DNA from: Nemertoderma westbladi
Lineage: Eukaryota; Xenacoelomorpha; Nemertodermatida; Nemertodermatidae
Assembly (NCBI GenBank): GCA_032718475.1
Contig: JAUCBJ010008319.1
Span: 1 to 37,912 of the forward strand
Length of the DNA: 37,912 nt
Direction: 5' to 3'
Part shown: positions 9,076 through 19,700 of the stretch, piece after piece
Position numbering within the stretch: position 1 is the first letter of the stretch
Layout: every line of letters starts with the position of its first letter
Program-made: the position numbers and the translations under genes
The notes under the pieces: generated by a model
What the model was told of the DNA's origin: nothing
Seen by the model: the letters and a program-made list of their open reading frames with translations, nothing else
Databases searched by the model: none

Positions 9076-11044
9076 CTGGAGACAAAGATATGGAGAGAAT
9101 TCGGTTCGTTTTAGACATAAAAACGGGAATTAACCAAAGAGACCCCGTTGAAGATGATATCATATGTAGGAAATAATCGCAATTAAACCGATTCGTGTTG
9201 TAAGTTGTTGTATAAGGTTATAGATAGTTAAAATTTACATGATGTAAATACTAAATAGGAAGTACAAATGTAACGTGTTGTTTCTCAGTTCGAAGTAGTG
9301 CGACCCCAAAACCCACCTGGTATTTCAGAGTTCAACCAATTGTATAAAATATAATCTCACCTGAGAGCGGCCAACTAACACGCACTGTTAGTGTTTCTAA
9401 ATGCTGACCACTAACACTCACTCTGAGTTCGGCCCACTAACACTCACCTGGTGTTTCTGAGTGCGGCCCACTAACACTCACTCTGAGTGCGGCCCACTAA
9501 CACTCACCTGGTGTTTCTGAGTGCGGGACACTAACACTCACTCTGAGTGCGGCCCACTAACACTCACTCTGAGTTCGGCCCACTAACACTCACCTGGTGT
9601 TTCTGAGTGCGGGACACTAACACTCACTCTGAGTGCGGCCTACTAACACTCACTCTGAGTGCGGCCCACTAACACTCACACTGAGTGCGGCCCACTAACA
9701 CTCACTCTGAGTGCGGCCCACTAACACTCACTCTGAGTTCGGCCCACTAACACTCACCTGGTGTTTCTGAGTGCGGGACACTAACACTCACTCTGAGTGC
9801 GGCCTACTAACACTAACTCTGAGTGCGACCCACTAACACTCACACTGAGTGCGGCCTACTAACACTCACTCTGAGTGCGGCCCACTAACACTCACACTGA
9901 GTGCGGCCCACTAACACTCACTTTGAGTGCGACCCACTAACACTCACTCAGAGTGCGGCCCACTAACAGTCACACTGAGTGCGGCCTACTAACACTCACT
10001 CTGAGTGCGACCCACTAACACTCACACTGAGTGCGGCCCACTAACACTCACTCTGAGTGCGGCCCACTAACACTCACACTGAGTGCGGCCTACTAACACT
10101 CACTCTGAGTGCGGCCTACTAACACTCACTCTGAGTGCGACCCACTAACACTCACACTGAGTGCGGCCTACTAACACTCACTCTGAGTGCGGCCTTCTAA
10201 CACTCACTCTGAGTGTGACACACTAACACTCACTCTGAGTGCGGCCCACTAACACTCACACTGAGTGCGGCCTACTAACACTCACTCTGAGTGCGGCCCA
10301 CTAACATTCACTCTGAGTGCGGCCCACTAACACGCACTCTGAGTGCGACCCACTAACACTCACACTGAGTGCGGCCTACTAACACCCACTCTGAGTGCGG
10401 CTTACTAACACTCACTCTGAGTGCGGCCCACTAACACTCACACTGAGTGCGGCCTACTAACACTCACACTAAGTGCGGCCTACTAACACTCACTCTGAGT
10501 GCGACCCACTAACACTCACACTGAGTGCGGCCTACTAACACTCACACTGAGTGCGGCCTACTAACACTCACTCTGAGTGCGGCCCACTAACATTCACTCT
10601 GAGTGCGGCCCACTAACACGCACTCTGAGTGCGACCCACTAACACTCACACTGAGTGCGGCCTACTAACACTCACTCTGAGTGCGGCTTACTAACACTCA
10701 CTCTGAGTGCGGCCCACTAACACTCACACTGAGTGCGGCCTACTAACACTCACACTAAGTGCGGCCTACTAACACTCACTCTGAGTGCGACCCACTAACA
10801 CTCACACTGAGTGTGGCCTACTAACACTCACACTGAGTGCGGCCTACTAACACTCACTCTGAGTGCGGCCCACTAACACTCACACTGACTGCGGCCTACT
10901 AACACTCACACTGAGTGCGGCCTACTAACACTCACTCTGAGTGCAACCCACTAACACTCACTCTGAGTTCGGCCCACTAACACTCACTCTGAGTGCGGCC
11001 CAGCCCACTAACACTCACTCTGAGTGCGGCCTTCTAACTCTCAC
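9076..11044 (-). other. NOP56: NOP56 intron
   Basis: A 1,969-bp intron with donor CAACAG/GTGAGA (GT at 11043-11044) and acceptor TCTCCAG (9076-9077), phase 0/0. Nearly all of it is a minisatellite; only about 230-280 bp at the 3' end is unique. NOP56 introns of other animals often host box C/D snoRNAs. I looked for TGATGA and CTGA boxes in the unique part on the minus strand and found no convincing pair. Confidence 0.9.
9362..11040 (-). repeat. Intronic minisatellite, 26/34-bp unit with splice-donor-like sequence
   Basis: About 60 head-to-tail units. The short unit (plus strand) is CACTAACACTCACTCTGAGT + GCGGCC, 26 bp. Several copies near the 5' (low-coordinate) side are 34 bp and carry an extra CTGGTGTT, giving ACTCACCTGGTGTTTCTGAG. 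On the transcribed minus strand the long unit reads ACCAG/GTGAGTGTTAG, a perfect 5' splice-site consensus, and the short unit keeps AGA/GTGAGT. A/T variants (CACACTGAG versus CACTCTGAG) and C/T variants (GCGACC, GCGGCCT) create higher-order patterns, including repeated blocks near 10300-10500 and 10580-10790. Degenerate outlying units reach down to about 9310. Confidence 0.95.
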
Positions 11045-12262
11045 CTGTTGTTTCATCCGAACTCCGAACACATCACTACCAATCTCCGAGAAGCAATCAA
11101 CCCGCGAGGCGATACTGCACTTGTTTGAGAGGTACCTACTGATCCTCCCTTTGTTCTTAGCCGATGCTCTTCCGATGAAGGATGAGTGGAATATCAACCC
11201 GTACTTGGGGGTGTTCCCGCGGGTTTTTAGCGCGCGGAACAAGGCCTTCTCGGCGCCCAGGATCTGCACCGTGGACGCCGGATACTTCGCGAGGTTGGTC
11301 AGACTTCCCGCGTGAGATATTAGCCGCGCTCCCACCTGCTCTCCAATCAGTGAGGTGAGATTGGGAGCGATGGAGGTCATCTTACTGGATAGGTAGTCGT
11401 GTAACTCGCGACGGTATTGGGTTAGCGAGAGAACGCGATCGGCGAAGAGACGAATGTTCATCAGATCCAAATCCGATATGTCCATTCCCATTGAAGATTT
11501 TGCCGCTAATAGAATCTCTTCGGCTTTCCCAGAGTCAACAGAAATATCTCCGGTGTCTAGAACATCCGTTAGAGGAGCTAAACTATCATCGTTTAAAGAC
11601 TTTCGGTCACCTATAACTTGTATCAACTTGACAAACAAGTAATTATCTTTGACGATCTTTACCAACTCCGGAAAGTGGTAAGAATACCATTCCCGTAGTC
11701 GCATCGTAAACGTGTTGATATCTTTATCGAGTTGGTCGATTAAACTAATGCTCTGTATAATCATGTTGTCGACTTTATGTACGTTAAACTTTATTTTATT
11801 CCGTGAGTAACTGTGACCCAGACTGAGTCTAGCAGTATCCGAGGACTGGGGTGTCAGCCCCTTGATGTAGGTGTGTCCGTGGTACCGTAAACCTCGGAAT
11901 ATCTCCGGCACCGCGCCTGTTGTCAAACACGAAACTCCCAGAGTTTCGCTAATAACTCCGGCTAATTTGTTTTCCGCAACGCCCAACAATAAACCCTCCT
12001 CCGTGAACGCCAAATAGGTTTTAAGGAATAATTCCAGATCGTTATGGAGAATTCCTTCTGATATAGCGTTCACGTTCTCGAGGGCGTTTAATGCGTTTTT
12101 GTACGCAGAAAACGCGACGAATTTAACGATAGTGCAGAATTTCGCGTGGTTGCTTATCGCTTGTTCTACTTGAGGGAGCAACATTCCGGCTTCCTCGGCT
12201 TCTGTTACATAAAACAACGAATACCCCGACGCGAGTTCGTAAAGGATATATAATCGGCCCAT
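11045..12262 (-). CDS. NOP56: NOP56, exon 1 (box C/D snoRNP core protein)
   Basis: NOP56 with NOP58, fibrillarin and 15.5K forms the box C/D snoRNP that guides 2'-O-methylation of rRNA in the nucleolus. This exon codes residues 1-406. Residues 1-70 are the Nop5 N-terminal domain ([35 protein letters not shown]). Residues 149-200 hold the NOSIC/coiled-coil region ([36 protein letters not shown]). Residues about 257-395 are the Nop RNA-binding domain, with the near-invariant [20 protein letters not shown] and [20 protein letters not shown]. The start ATG (12260-12262) matches the family start and no upstream extension is needed. Reading past the donor gives a nonsense tail from the satellite, which supports splicing at 11045. 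Having 406 codons in one exon is unusual, as vertebrate NOP56 is split into many exons. Confidence 0.96.
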
Positions 12263-12837
12263 TATGTAGTACTACCGGTACCGGTTTATAATGAAATATG
12301 GCAGGTAATATTAACTACAGAACTACAGAACTAATCTCAAGTCTCAACCATTTAGGCATACTACTGTACTAATCACATAGACTACTGCTGCAGTACGGTA
12401 AGCCTACTGACAGTCTTTAAAATTCCTGAGTGTTTGGAGCTCATTCGCCCCATTATTGAATGATATATTTTCTATTTATTTTCTTATTTTCTATATTTTT
12501 TATTTATATTTTTTATATGATATATTTCTAAATTAGCATTGTTAAAATCGATAACATAGATAACACTGGTACCGGTACCGTAGAAAATACAAATATTAAG
12601 ATCAAGGACTACTTAATAAGTAGTCCTTGATTAAGAAAAATAAAGGTACCGGTAACGTAAACTGAAAGTAAGGTAACCACCACCAATGTAAGTCAGACAT
12701 TTCAATTAAATCTATGTTTCATATACAGTTGCAATAAACTGAAAGTAAGTTGACATTATATCGCTGATAAATATTTTGAACGATAACACATGGTACCATA
12801 TGTAATGTAAATATTAAGGTAACATTCCGAAAAACCC
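12263..12837. other. NOP56 5' flank; AT-rich, with a 31-bp palindrome
   Basis: Upstream of NOP56 in minus sense. It contains ACCGGTACCGGT at 12275-12286 just before the start codon, AT-rich TATTTT repeats (about 12460-12535), TACCGGTA words again near 12573 and 12648, and a direct repeat AAACTGAAAGTAAG at about 12659 and 12737. No gene is seen; the NOP56 promoter must lie here but no element can be assigned. Confidence 0.5.
12601..12631. repeat. Near-perfect 31-bp palindrome
   Basis: Arms ATCAAGGACTACTTA and TAAGTAGTCCTTGAT are exact reverse complements around a single central A. The palindrome is bracketed by TTAAG on both sides (12596-12600 and 12631-12635). It could extrude as a cruciform or be a protein-binding or transposon-footprint site; no function is known. 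Confidence 0.85.
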
Positions 12838-13717
12838 TATTCCGAAAAAAACACCGAAACATAATCGAAACAATTACCGCCCCATTTCCCTGACATGCAT
12901 CGTAGCAAAATGCTGTGAGAAGCTCGTCCGTTCACCACTCCAACATCATTTTGAACTGAACAACTTGTTTGACTGCTCGCAATACGGGGGACGCCATAGG
13001 AGGTCAACAGTCCAGCAACTATTGCATGTCTTAGATAACATAAATAACATAAATAATGTTTCCATTTTACAGAATGACCTTAATGCATTGAGTACTTGGG
13101 CCAATGATTGGAAACTTACCTAATGTGGACAAGTGCAAAGTGGTTAGATTTGGTAAGAGTATTGATTCCCCCCCCCCCCCCCCCCCGAATACGATCTAGA
13201 TGGTAATAAACTAGAAATTGTCCCCCAATACAAGGACCTCGGTGTCACTTTTTCAAACACATTACTATTTTCCTCCCACTGTTCTAATATCTGCGCCTCT
13301 GCTTCAAGAGTGCTGGCTGTAATGAGGAGAAACTTCACATATATGGAGCCACAAATGTTTATCGTGCTATACAAGTAAATTTTACGTCCTATCCTTGAGT
13401 ACGCCACTCCAATGTGGTCGCCTTTTCACCGTTCCGATATAGATAAAATACAATGCATCCAACATCGCGCTAAAAAACTGGTTCCATCCTTAAGGAACCT
13501 CCCGTACTACGAGCGTCGGGAGAGGCTTAAACTCCCAACATTAATATACAGACGAATCCGTGGCGACCTCATCACAGTGTGGAACCTAACCCATGGCAAG
13601 GCGGCCTTTGATTGGAAACAACTATTTTCGCTTGTTGTCGACACTCACTAAAAAAAGAACCGATTTGAGATATATTTTTATTGATACTGGCGTAATTAAA
13701 CTAAACTAAACTAAACA
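12838..13717 (+). pseudogene. LINE remnant (internally deleted reverse transcriptase), family G
   Basis: Conceptual translation in shifting frames gives NNYRPISLTCIVAKCCEKLV and QYGGRHRRSTVQQLLHVLD (reverse-transcriptase fingers). After a deletion of the palm come LSTWANDWKL, a poly-C interruption (13168-13186), PQYKDLGVTFSNTL, then LEYATPMWSPFHRSDIDKIQ and KKLVPSLRNLPYYERRERL (C-terminal domain typical of Jockey/CR1-group LINEs). The catalytic YxDD block is absent. The 3' end is a short tandem tail (TAAAC repeats, 13696-13716) where a MITE then landed. A dead, 5'-truncated copy. Confidence 0.85.
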
Positions 13718-14460
13718 TTAAGGGGGGGGGGGGGGGGGGGGGGGGGGGTACACCATTTTCGGACAACTCTTTGATTTATCACTCTCAGCGTTTCAAAATT
13801 GTTTGATTTTGGCTAAAATTTGGCATATCGGTGCCTAAGATGCTATTCTACATGACAGGTCAGAAATGTTTTTTTTTTCGCTATTTAATATTAGTTAATA
13901 CTAGTTAACAACAAAAAAAACTTGGTTGCGCTTAAAACCCTAAGGCTTTTACAGTTTTGAACCTAATCACATGAAAGTTTTTTTATATGATAGATCAAAG
14001 ATGGGGCAACATAACTATCAGGCGAAATTTTGTTAAAATAATTCTGCACCGCTAGGTGGTGCTGCAAATTTATGCAAATTTTTAGGTTTTTTATAAATAG
14101 TATTAAATTTTATTAACAAAAAATTTCGAAAAGTTGCCTGATACTTTTATGCAGGGAGGCTATCTAGACACCCACAGGAAGTTTCAGACTAATTACTCAA
14201 AAATTGTAGAAGTAGTAGGGTTTTGAAGTTGACAATTTCATGAAAAAAATATTTGGATATAATCGACCTTTCATTATACATAGTAATAGTAATTTCAATA
14301 GGATTCCGTAAATGGAAATTTACATAACTTGAAAACTAAAAGAGGTATTAAATAGCGGTTTTCAGATTTGGAAACACCATTCAATGGTGCATTACAATAG
14401 ACCATAAAAAAAATTTCGACATATTTTGGACCAAAATGGTGTACCCCCCCCCCCCCTTAA
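13718..14460. mobile_element. MITE, 735 bp, with TTAA target duplication and G-run inverted repeats
   Basis: The element (13722-14456) begins with 27 G then TACACCATTTTCGG, and ends with the inverse, CCAAAATGGTGTA then 13 C, so the termini are inverted repeats. It is flanked on both sides by TTAA (13718-13721 and 14457-14460). TTAA duplication is the hallmark of piggyBac-type transposons. There is no transposase, so it is non-autonomous. The interior is AT-rich and non-coding. Removing it rejoins the TAAAC-rich tail of the preceding LINE. Confidence 0.8.
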
Positions 14461-14719
14461 ACTAATATATTTGTTGAACCACCAACACAAGTAAAGCATT
14501 AAAGATTATAATTAATTAATTTCGAGCAATTAGTAAAATAAAATTTGCTAAAATAAACGTGATGAAAAATAGCTAGTGTTGCACCAATTGTGAATCTAGA
14601 CGTTAAGCTGGAAGGATAGCCTTATGCGGCGAACGGCGTTTCGTTCTTTGTGCGACGTGTTTAAGTCAAACAAAAAATTGTTATTTTCATTTATTATATA
14701 ATTATTATATATATAAATC

Positions 14720-15945
14720 TCTCTCAACCAACTCCCCGCGACTCCCGGATTCAGAGGATGACTCTATGTTAGCCAATGAATTTGCCGATTTCTTTGTGCA
14801 AAAGGTAAATAAATTCCGTGACTCACCACCTGCGACACCCACCGTACCAGTTCATCCGTCTAGTGATTTTAACTCGAAGTGGGAAAAATTCACGAACCCG
14901 ACGGCACAGGAGACCAAGCAGATTAGTAGTAACATGAAACCTACAACGTGTTCCTCCGATCCTATCCCTTCAGAAATCCTAAAAAAGGTCCCAGAGCAAT
15001 GGATTTATGTTGTTCATAAAATAACATCAACTTGAAAGGGTTGAAGCTGAGGGAAACCGAAGTCCAATTAGGAAGAGTGCAAACAGCAAAAAAAATCTTA
15101 AGTTTCATAGTATAAACGTTTCGAATCAATACATTTTCATGGTCAGTAACACTATTAACATCAACTTCTCTTGAACGCGGTAAATTCCCATCCAATGGTA
15201 AACAAGCGATTCTCCGTCCACTACTAAAGAAAGCTAAACTCGACCATCAAAACAAGAAAAACTACAGACCAGTTTCAAACTTATCTTTCCTTTTTAAGAT
15301 CATTGAAAAACATGCTGCCCTACAACTGATTGACTACCTTGATAAGAATAATATTATTCCAAAGTTTGTCTCGGGTTATCGTAAATGTCACTCTGTAGAA
15401 ACACTATTGTGCAAATTACAAAATGATTTACTCGAAACTATTGATAGTGGTAAATTCGCAGCTCTCATACTCTTAGACCAATCGGCCGCCTTCGACCTTG
15501 TCGATTACAACATATTACTGGACACACTTCATAATATCGGCATTGACGAGACTGTGTATCAGTGGATAGATCATTCGTAGTTTCAATAAATGGGAAACTT
15601 TCTCGAGTTGTAAACCTTTGGAGTGGAGTTCCCCAGGGCTCAGTCCTTGGAGCAATCCTGTACCTTATCTACCGGTACTGTCTGCCCATTGCTACAGCAT
15701 GTGATAATCTTGATGTTGGTTACCACATCTACGCTGACGACAACCAGATCTTCATAATTTTCGACTGCCTTGACTCATTGGCACTAAACGCTTCGATAAC
15801 AAATTGCATTCAAGCCCTCAAAGTCCAACTTGACGAACTTCCCTTGTTTTTGAATGATGACAAGACAGATATCCTACTACTTGGACGTGGCAATGATTTC
15901 TTGAGCTATGCCTCAGAATGCTCAGTCTCTCTAGGCGGCAACATA
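14720..15945 (+). pseudogene. LINE A, 5' part (L2-like reverse transcriptase remnant)
   Basis: The frame opens in the linker before the reverse transcriptase (SMLANEFADFFVQKVNKFRD). After skipping a 134-bp insertion it continues with LERGKFPSNGKQAILRPLLK, KNYRPVSNLSFLFKIIEKH, FVSGYRKCHSVETLL and ILLDQSAAFDLVDYNILL. A small deletion and frame change at about 15570 follows, then GVPQGSVLGAILYLIYRYCL and the catalytic YADD (YHIYADDNQIF, about 15730). It stops abruptly at SLGGN (15940), and the missing C-terminal domain reappears at 20653, 4.7 kb away. Broken by an insertion, a deletion and the nested LINEs, so inactive. Confidence 0.85.
15022..15167. mobile_element. 134-bp insertion inside LINE A with 12-bp target duplication
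   Basis: The 12-mer TAACATCAACTT occurs at 15022-15033 and 15156-15167. Deleting one copy plus the intervening bases restores the LINE A reading frame exactly (HKITSTSLERGKF). The insert itself is non-coding and has an A-rich run (15089-15096), consistent with a SINE or other retroposed short sequence, but I do not recognise it. Confidence 0.75.
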
Positions 15946-16785
15946 ATTATTATTATTATTATTATTTATTATTTACAGCAGGCAACATGATATTTATATT
16001 ATACAAACAACAATCAGCCCATATCTATTTGTAACTATTCTACATCGATCTATCTACCTACAGCACATATGATATTATAATTTATACTAATTATAAATAT
16101 GTAGTTATAAAGTGAAAATTACTAACGGAGGATAATGGGATATAAACTATGAAACCAAATTTCTTGAATCGCACATATCATTAATTCGTGAACCATGAAA
16201 ATATGTATAGCAACTAATTGAATTGATGATTACATTATTAGACATAGAAATTCTACTATGTAAACTGGAAATTGATTTATATCGAATGTGAATGAAACAT
16301 GGTAAATTATTACAACCGAAGAAATTCGACATACTAGCACCAAACGGGATCGAGAAAAGCTTACGTGCTGCGTTATTGTACGCTACTCTAAGTCGGTTGT
16401 AAACAATTGATGAGTAATTACTACGTGACCAGAGAGCATTGCAGTACAGCGGAGTTATAAATGCACGAAACAGTTTCACTTTCACTAAATTAGAGCAGCG
16501 TATAAATTTACGAATTAACATGTTAGCGCGAGCGTAAACACCTCGAGTTAATTTCTTAATATCATAATCGTCATCTCGTGTATCATGAATAACATGGCCT
16601 AAGTAAGTATACATGCTCGTTCTAGAAAGTACACTATCAAAAAGAAAAACCTGCGCCATTTGGCTTACTTTTCGTGATTTCGGACAAAATATCATCACTT
16701 TACTTTTCTTTAAGTTGAAAGAAATCGAGTGCGAAATAGCATATTCCTCGCAGTAATTCCAATCCCTATACATCTCCAATAACTC
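15946..16785 (-). pseudogene. LINE B, 5'-truncated 3' end
   Basis: Minus-strand copy. An AAT-rich tail (plus: TTATTATTATT, 15944-15975) marks its 3' end, followed by a 3' UTR and the end of a reverse-transcriptase ORF with stop at 16147-16149. The readable part covers the region after the catalytic core: SFNLKKSKVMIFCPKSRKVS, YLGHVIHDTRDDDYDIKKLT, ARANMLIRKFIRCSNLVKVK, NALWSRSNYSSIVYNRLRVA. It is truncated near 16785, where the plus-strand LINE C begins, giving a 5'-to-5' arrangement. LINE B and C proteins are of different families, so this is not one twin-primed copy. Confidence 0.8.
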
Positions 16786-16789
16786 TCCC

Positions 16790-19700
16790 CTCCCCTGGAT
16801 ATATACTACAGCCAGACAGCACAATGTCCCCGCTCTTAATCTCCACAGTTTTCATCGTTCTGGGCCGTTTCGTTGTGGCAGAACCATCCGATCCGCGGGG
16901 TAACCCTGCAACCCACCCAATACCCGTATTGGACTGGTTTGCGGAACACCCTGTCGCTACCGTTTCGAACTGCCGCGCCGAATCGACGGAGATGTGGTCG
17001 ACGAGTGGATTTAGCCTCTACTGCTCTCGTCGGGGAAGAAGATCTTGGGTCTCCTCTCCACGATCTAGAGGCCTAATCGCTAAACTCTGTCTACTGTCTC
17101 TGGCTGGGGATATTGAGACCAACCCAGGACCCAGCAGGACGCGGGCCCCGAAGATCAACTGTCCCGTCTGTCAACGAGGAACAAACTCTCGGAGTAAGAT
17201 CGTCCAATGCGAGAGTTGTGACACATTTGTACATTTAAAATGTTACCGTAGGAAACGCAGTAATTTATTCTCCACCAGAAACAATCTTGAACCAAGTTTT
17301 CTCTGCAATAGCTGTATTTTTACCGAACTTCCCTTTCATGATACAATTTTAGAATCAGAAACCGACGATTCATTTCTCACATCGCCTCTACAAACTCCAA
17401 GTGATGCTGAGAGTGAAACTTTTAATTTTTTTAAGAAAAAAGGTCTGCATTTTTTGCACTTAAACGCACGATCTCTGCTTCCAAAACTTTCCGAAATTCG
17501 TATTTTAATCAATAAATCCAACCCAGCAGTTTTAACAATCTCTGAAACTTGGCTCGATGATAGTGTTTCTGATGGAGAAATTTATATTGATAATTACGTA
17601 GTTTTACGTAAGGATAGGGACAGACACGGTGGTGGTGTCTGTACTTACATTCGATGTGATTTAGCTTTTAATCGTAGGGAAGATTTAGAGACTTGTGACG
17701 AAGTTTTACTGGTGGAACTTTTACTTCCTAAAACTAAACCTATTTTAATCGGTACTTTATATCGGCCCCCTAAACAATCAGATTTTTTGCAAAATTTTGA
17801 AAATACAATTTTATGTAATCTTAGGTCAGACTGTGAAATATATTTCTTAGGTGATTTTAATATCTGTTACCATCACAAAGCATCCCCCATCTGTAAACAG
17901 TACCAAAGTATTTTAAATTTGTTTGGTTTAAAACAAATTATTCGAGATTCTACCAGAATTACCAGTAAAACTTCTACTTTACTAGATCACATCCTTTGTA
18001 ATAATACCGATATTATTTCTCAATCTGGGGTTTTACCTATAGGTCTAAGCGATCATTTTATAGTTTTTAGCACAAGAAAGACACAAAAATCTTTTTTCGG
18101 GGATCATAAAACAGTAACAGTTAGGTCTATGAAAAATTACAGCAAGGAACGCTTTTTAAGTTTGTTAGTTAATTCTGACTGGGAACCCTGTTTTAAGGCC
18201 GCTGACATTAACCTTGCGTACACTGTTTTTAAAGATATATTTTTAAAGGCACTTAATACTGTAGCACCAATTAAAGAAATTAGTCTTAAACAACGCACTG
18301 AGCCCTGGATGACCTCGGGTATTCTTAGTAATATCAGAGAAAGAGATAACTATTTGTATAAATTTAGGAAATACCGTGTTTTAGCTGATTATAATAATTA
18401 CTGCAAATATAGAAACCTTGTCCAACGGGAAATAAAAAAAGCTAAATCTGAATATTTGTACAACAAAATAAGTGAGAATAAAGATAATCCAAAAAGTCTA
18501 TGGTCTACCCTAAAATCTTTAGGTTATAAAAACCTTAAATCTAAATCGAATATTGTTCTGCAAGATAACGGTGAGCTGATTCATGATCATACTCTAGTTA
18601 GTAATTTATTTAATAATTATTTTACTAATGTTGCCTCTAATTTAGTTAAGAGGTTACCGTTATCAAGTAATAAATATAGTATAGGGTCCGAAACTCTAAA
18701 TAATTTTTATTTAGAAAAGTTACAAAATTCAGAAAAGTTATTTTTAAAACCCGTTTCTGAGGATTTCGTTTTTAAAAATCTACTTAGCCTATCAGCCTCA
18801 AAAAGTACCGGTCTAGATCTAATACCTGCCCGTTTTCTTAAGGATGGTGCTGAAGTACTTAAAGTGCCTATTACTTTTATTATAAATTACTCTATCGTAG
18901 ATAATGTAGTACCAGACGAACTGAAATTAGCTAAGGTTGTTCCTCTGTATAAAAAGAATAGTAAAGTAGAACCCTGTAATTACAGACCTGTTAGTATCTT
19001 AAGTATTGTATCTAAAATTCTAGAACGTTCTGTTTTTCTACAGCTGGAGGCACATCTTAGTAGGCTAAATCTGATCTATGAACTTCAGTCCGGTTTTCGT
19101 AAATCATATTCTACAGACACCTGCCTTATTAACTTAACTGATACAATTAGATGTAATAACGCAAAGGGTTTATATACTGGTATGGTAATGTTGGACCTAC
19201 AAAAGGCTTTCGATACTGTAGATCACGAAATTCTGCTTGGCAAGTTAGGCCTGATGGGTGTAGGTTCTATAGACTGGTTCAAGTCCTACCTGTCAGACAG
19301 AGGTCAAACTGTAGTCATTAGCAAATCGCTGTCTACTGTACAAGAGATTACCTGTGGTGTACCGCAAGGTAGTATATTAGGTCCTCTGCTTTTTGTATGC
19401 TATGTAAATGATATGATAAGTAGTATAGATCCCGATTTTAAACTCATTTTATATGCCGACGACAGTGCTCTTATTTTCTCTCATAAAGATCCTATCCATA
19501 TTTCCCAAAAGTTAAGTGCAGTTCTAGAATCCTGTAATGAGTGGTTGGTTGATAATAAGCTATCCATTCACTACGGTAAAACTGAAAGTATTTTGTTTGG
19601 TTCCAAAAGAAAGTTAAAGAAGGTAACTAAGTTTGAAGTCACTAGTAATGGACATAAGATTGAAAATAAAAAGGAAGTTAAATATTTAGGCGCCACATTG

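Noticed and set aside
9076-9361. Box C/D snoRNA in the NOP56 intron
   Set aside because: Expected from other animals, but no paired C (RTGATGA) and D (CTGA) boxes with a terminal stem could be found on the minus strand.
10941-11315. Plus-strand 124-codon frame through the satellite
   Set aside because: It is antisense to NOP56 exon 1 and made of satellite units; no independent support.
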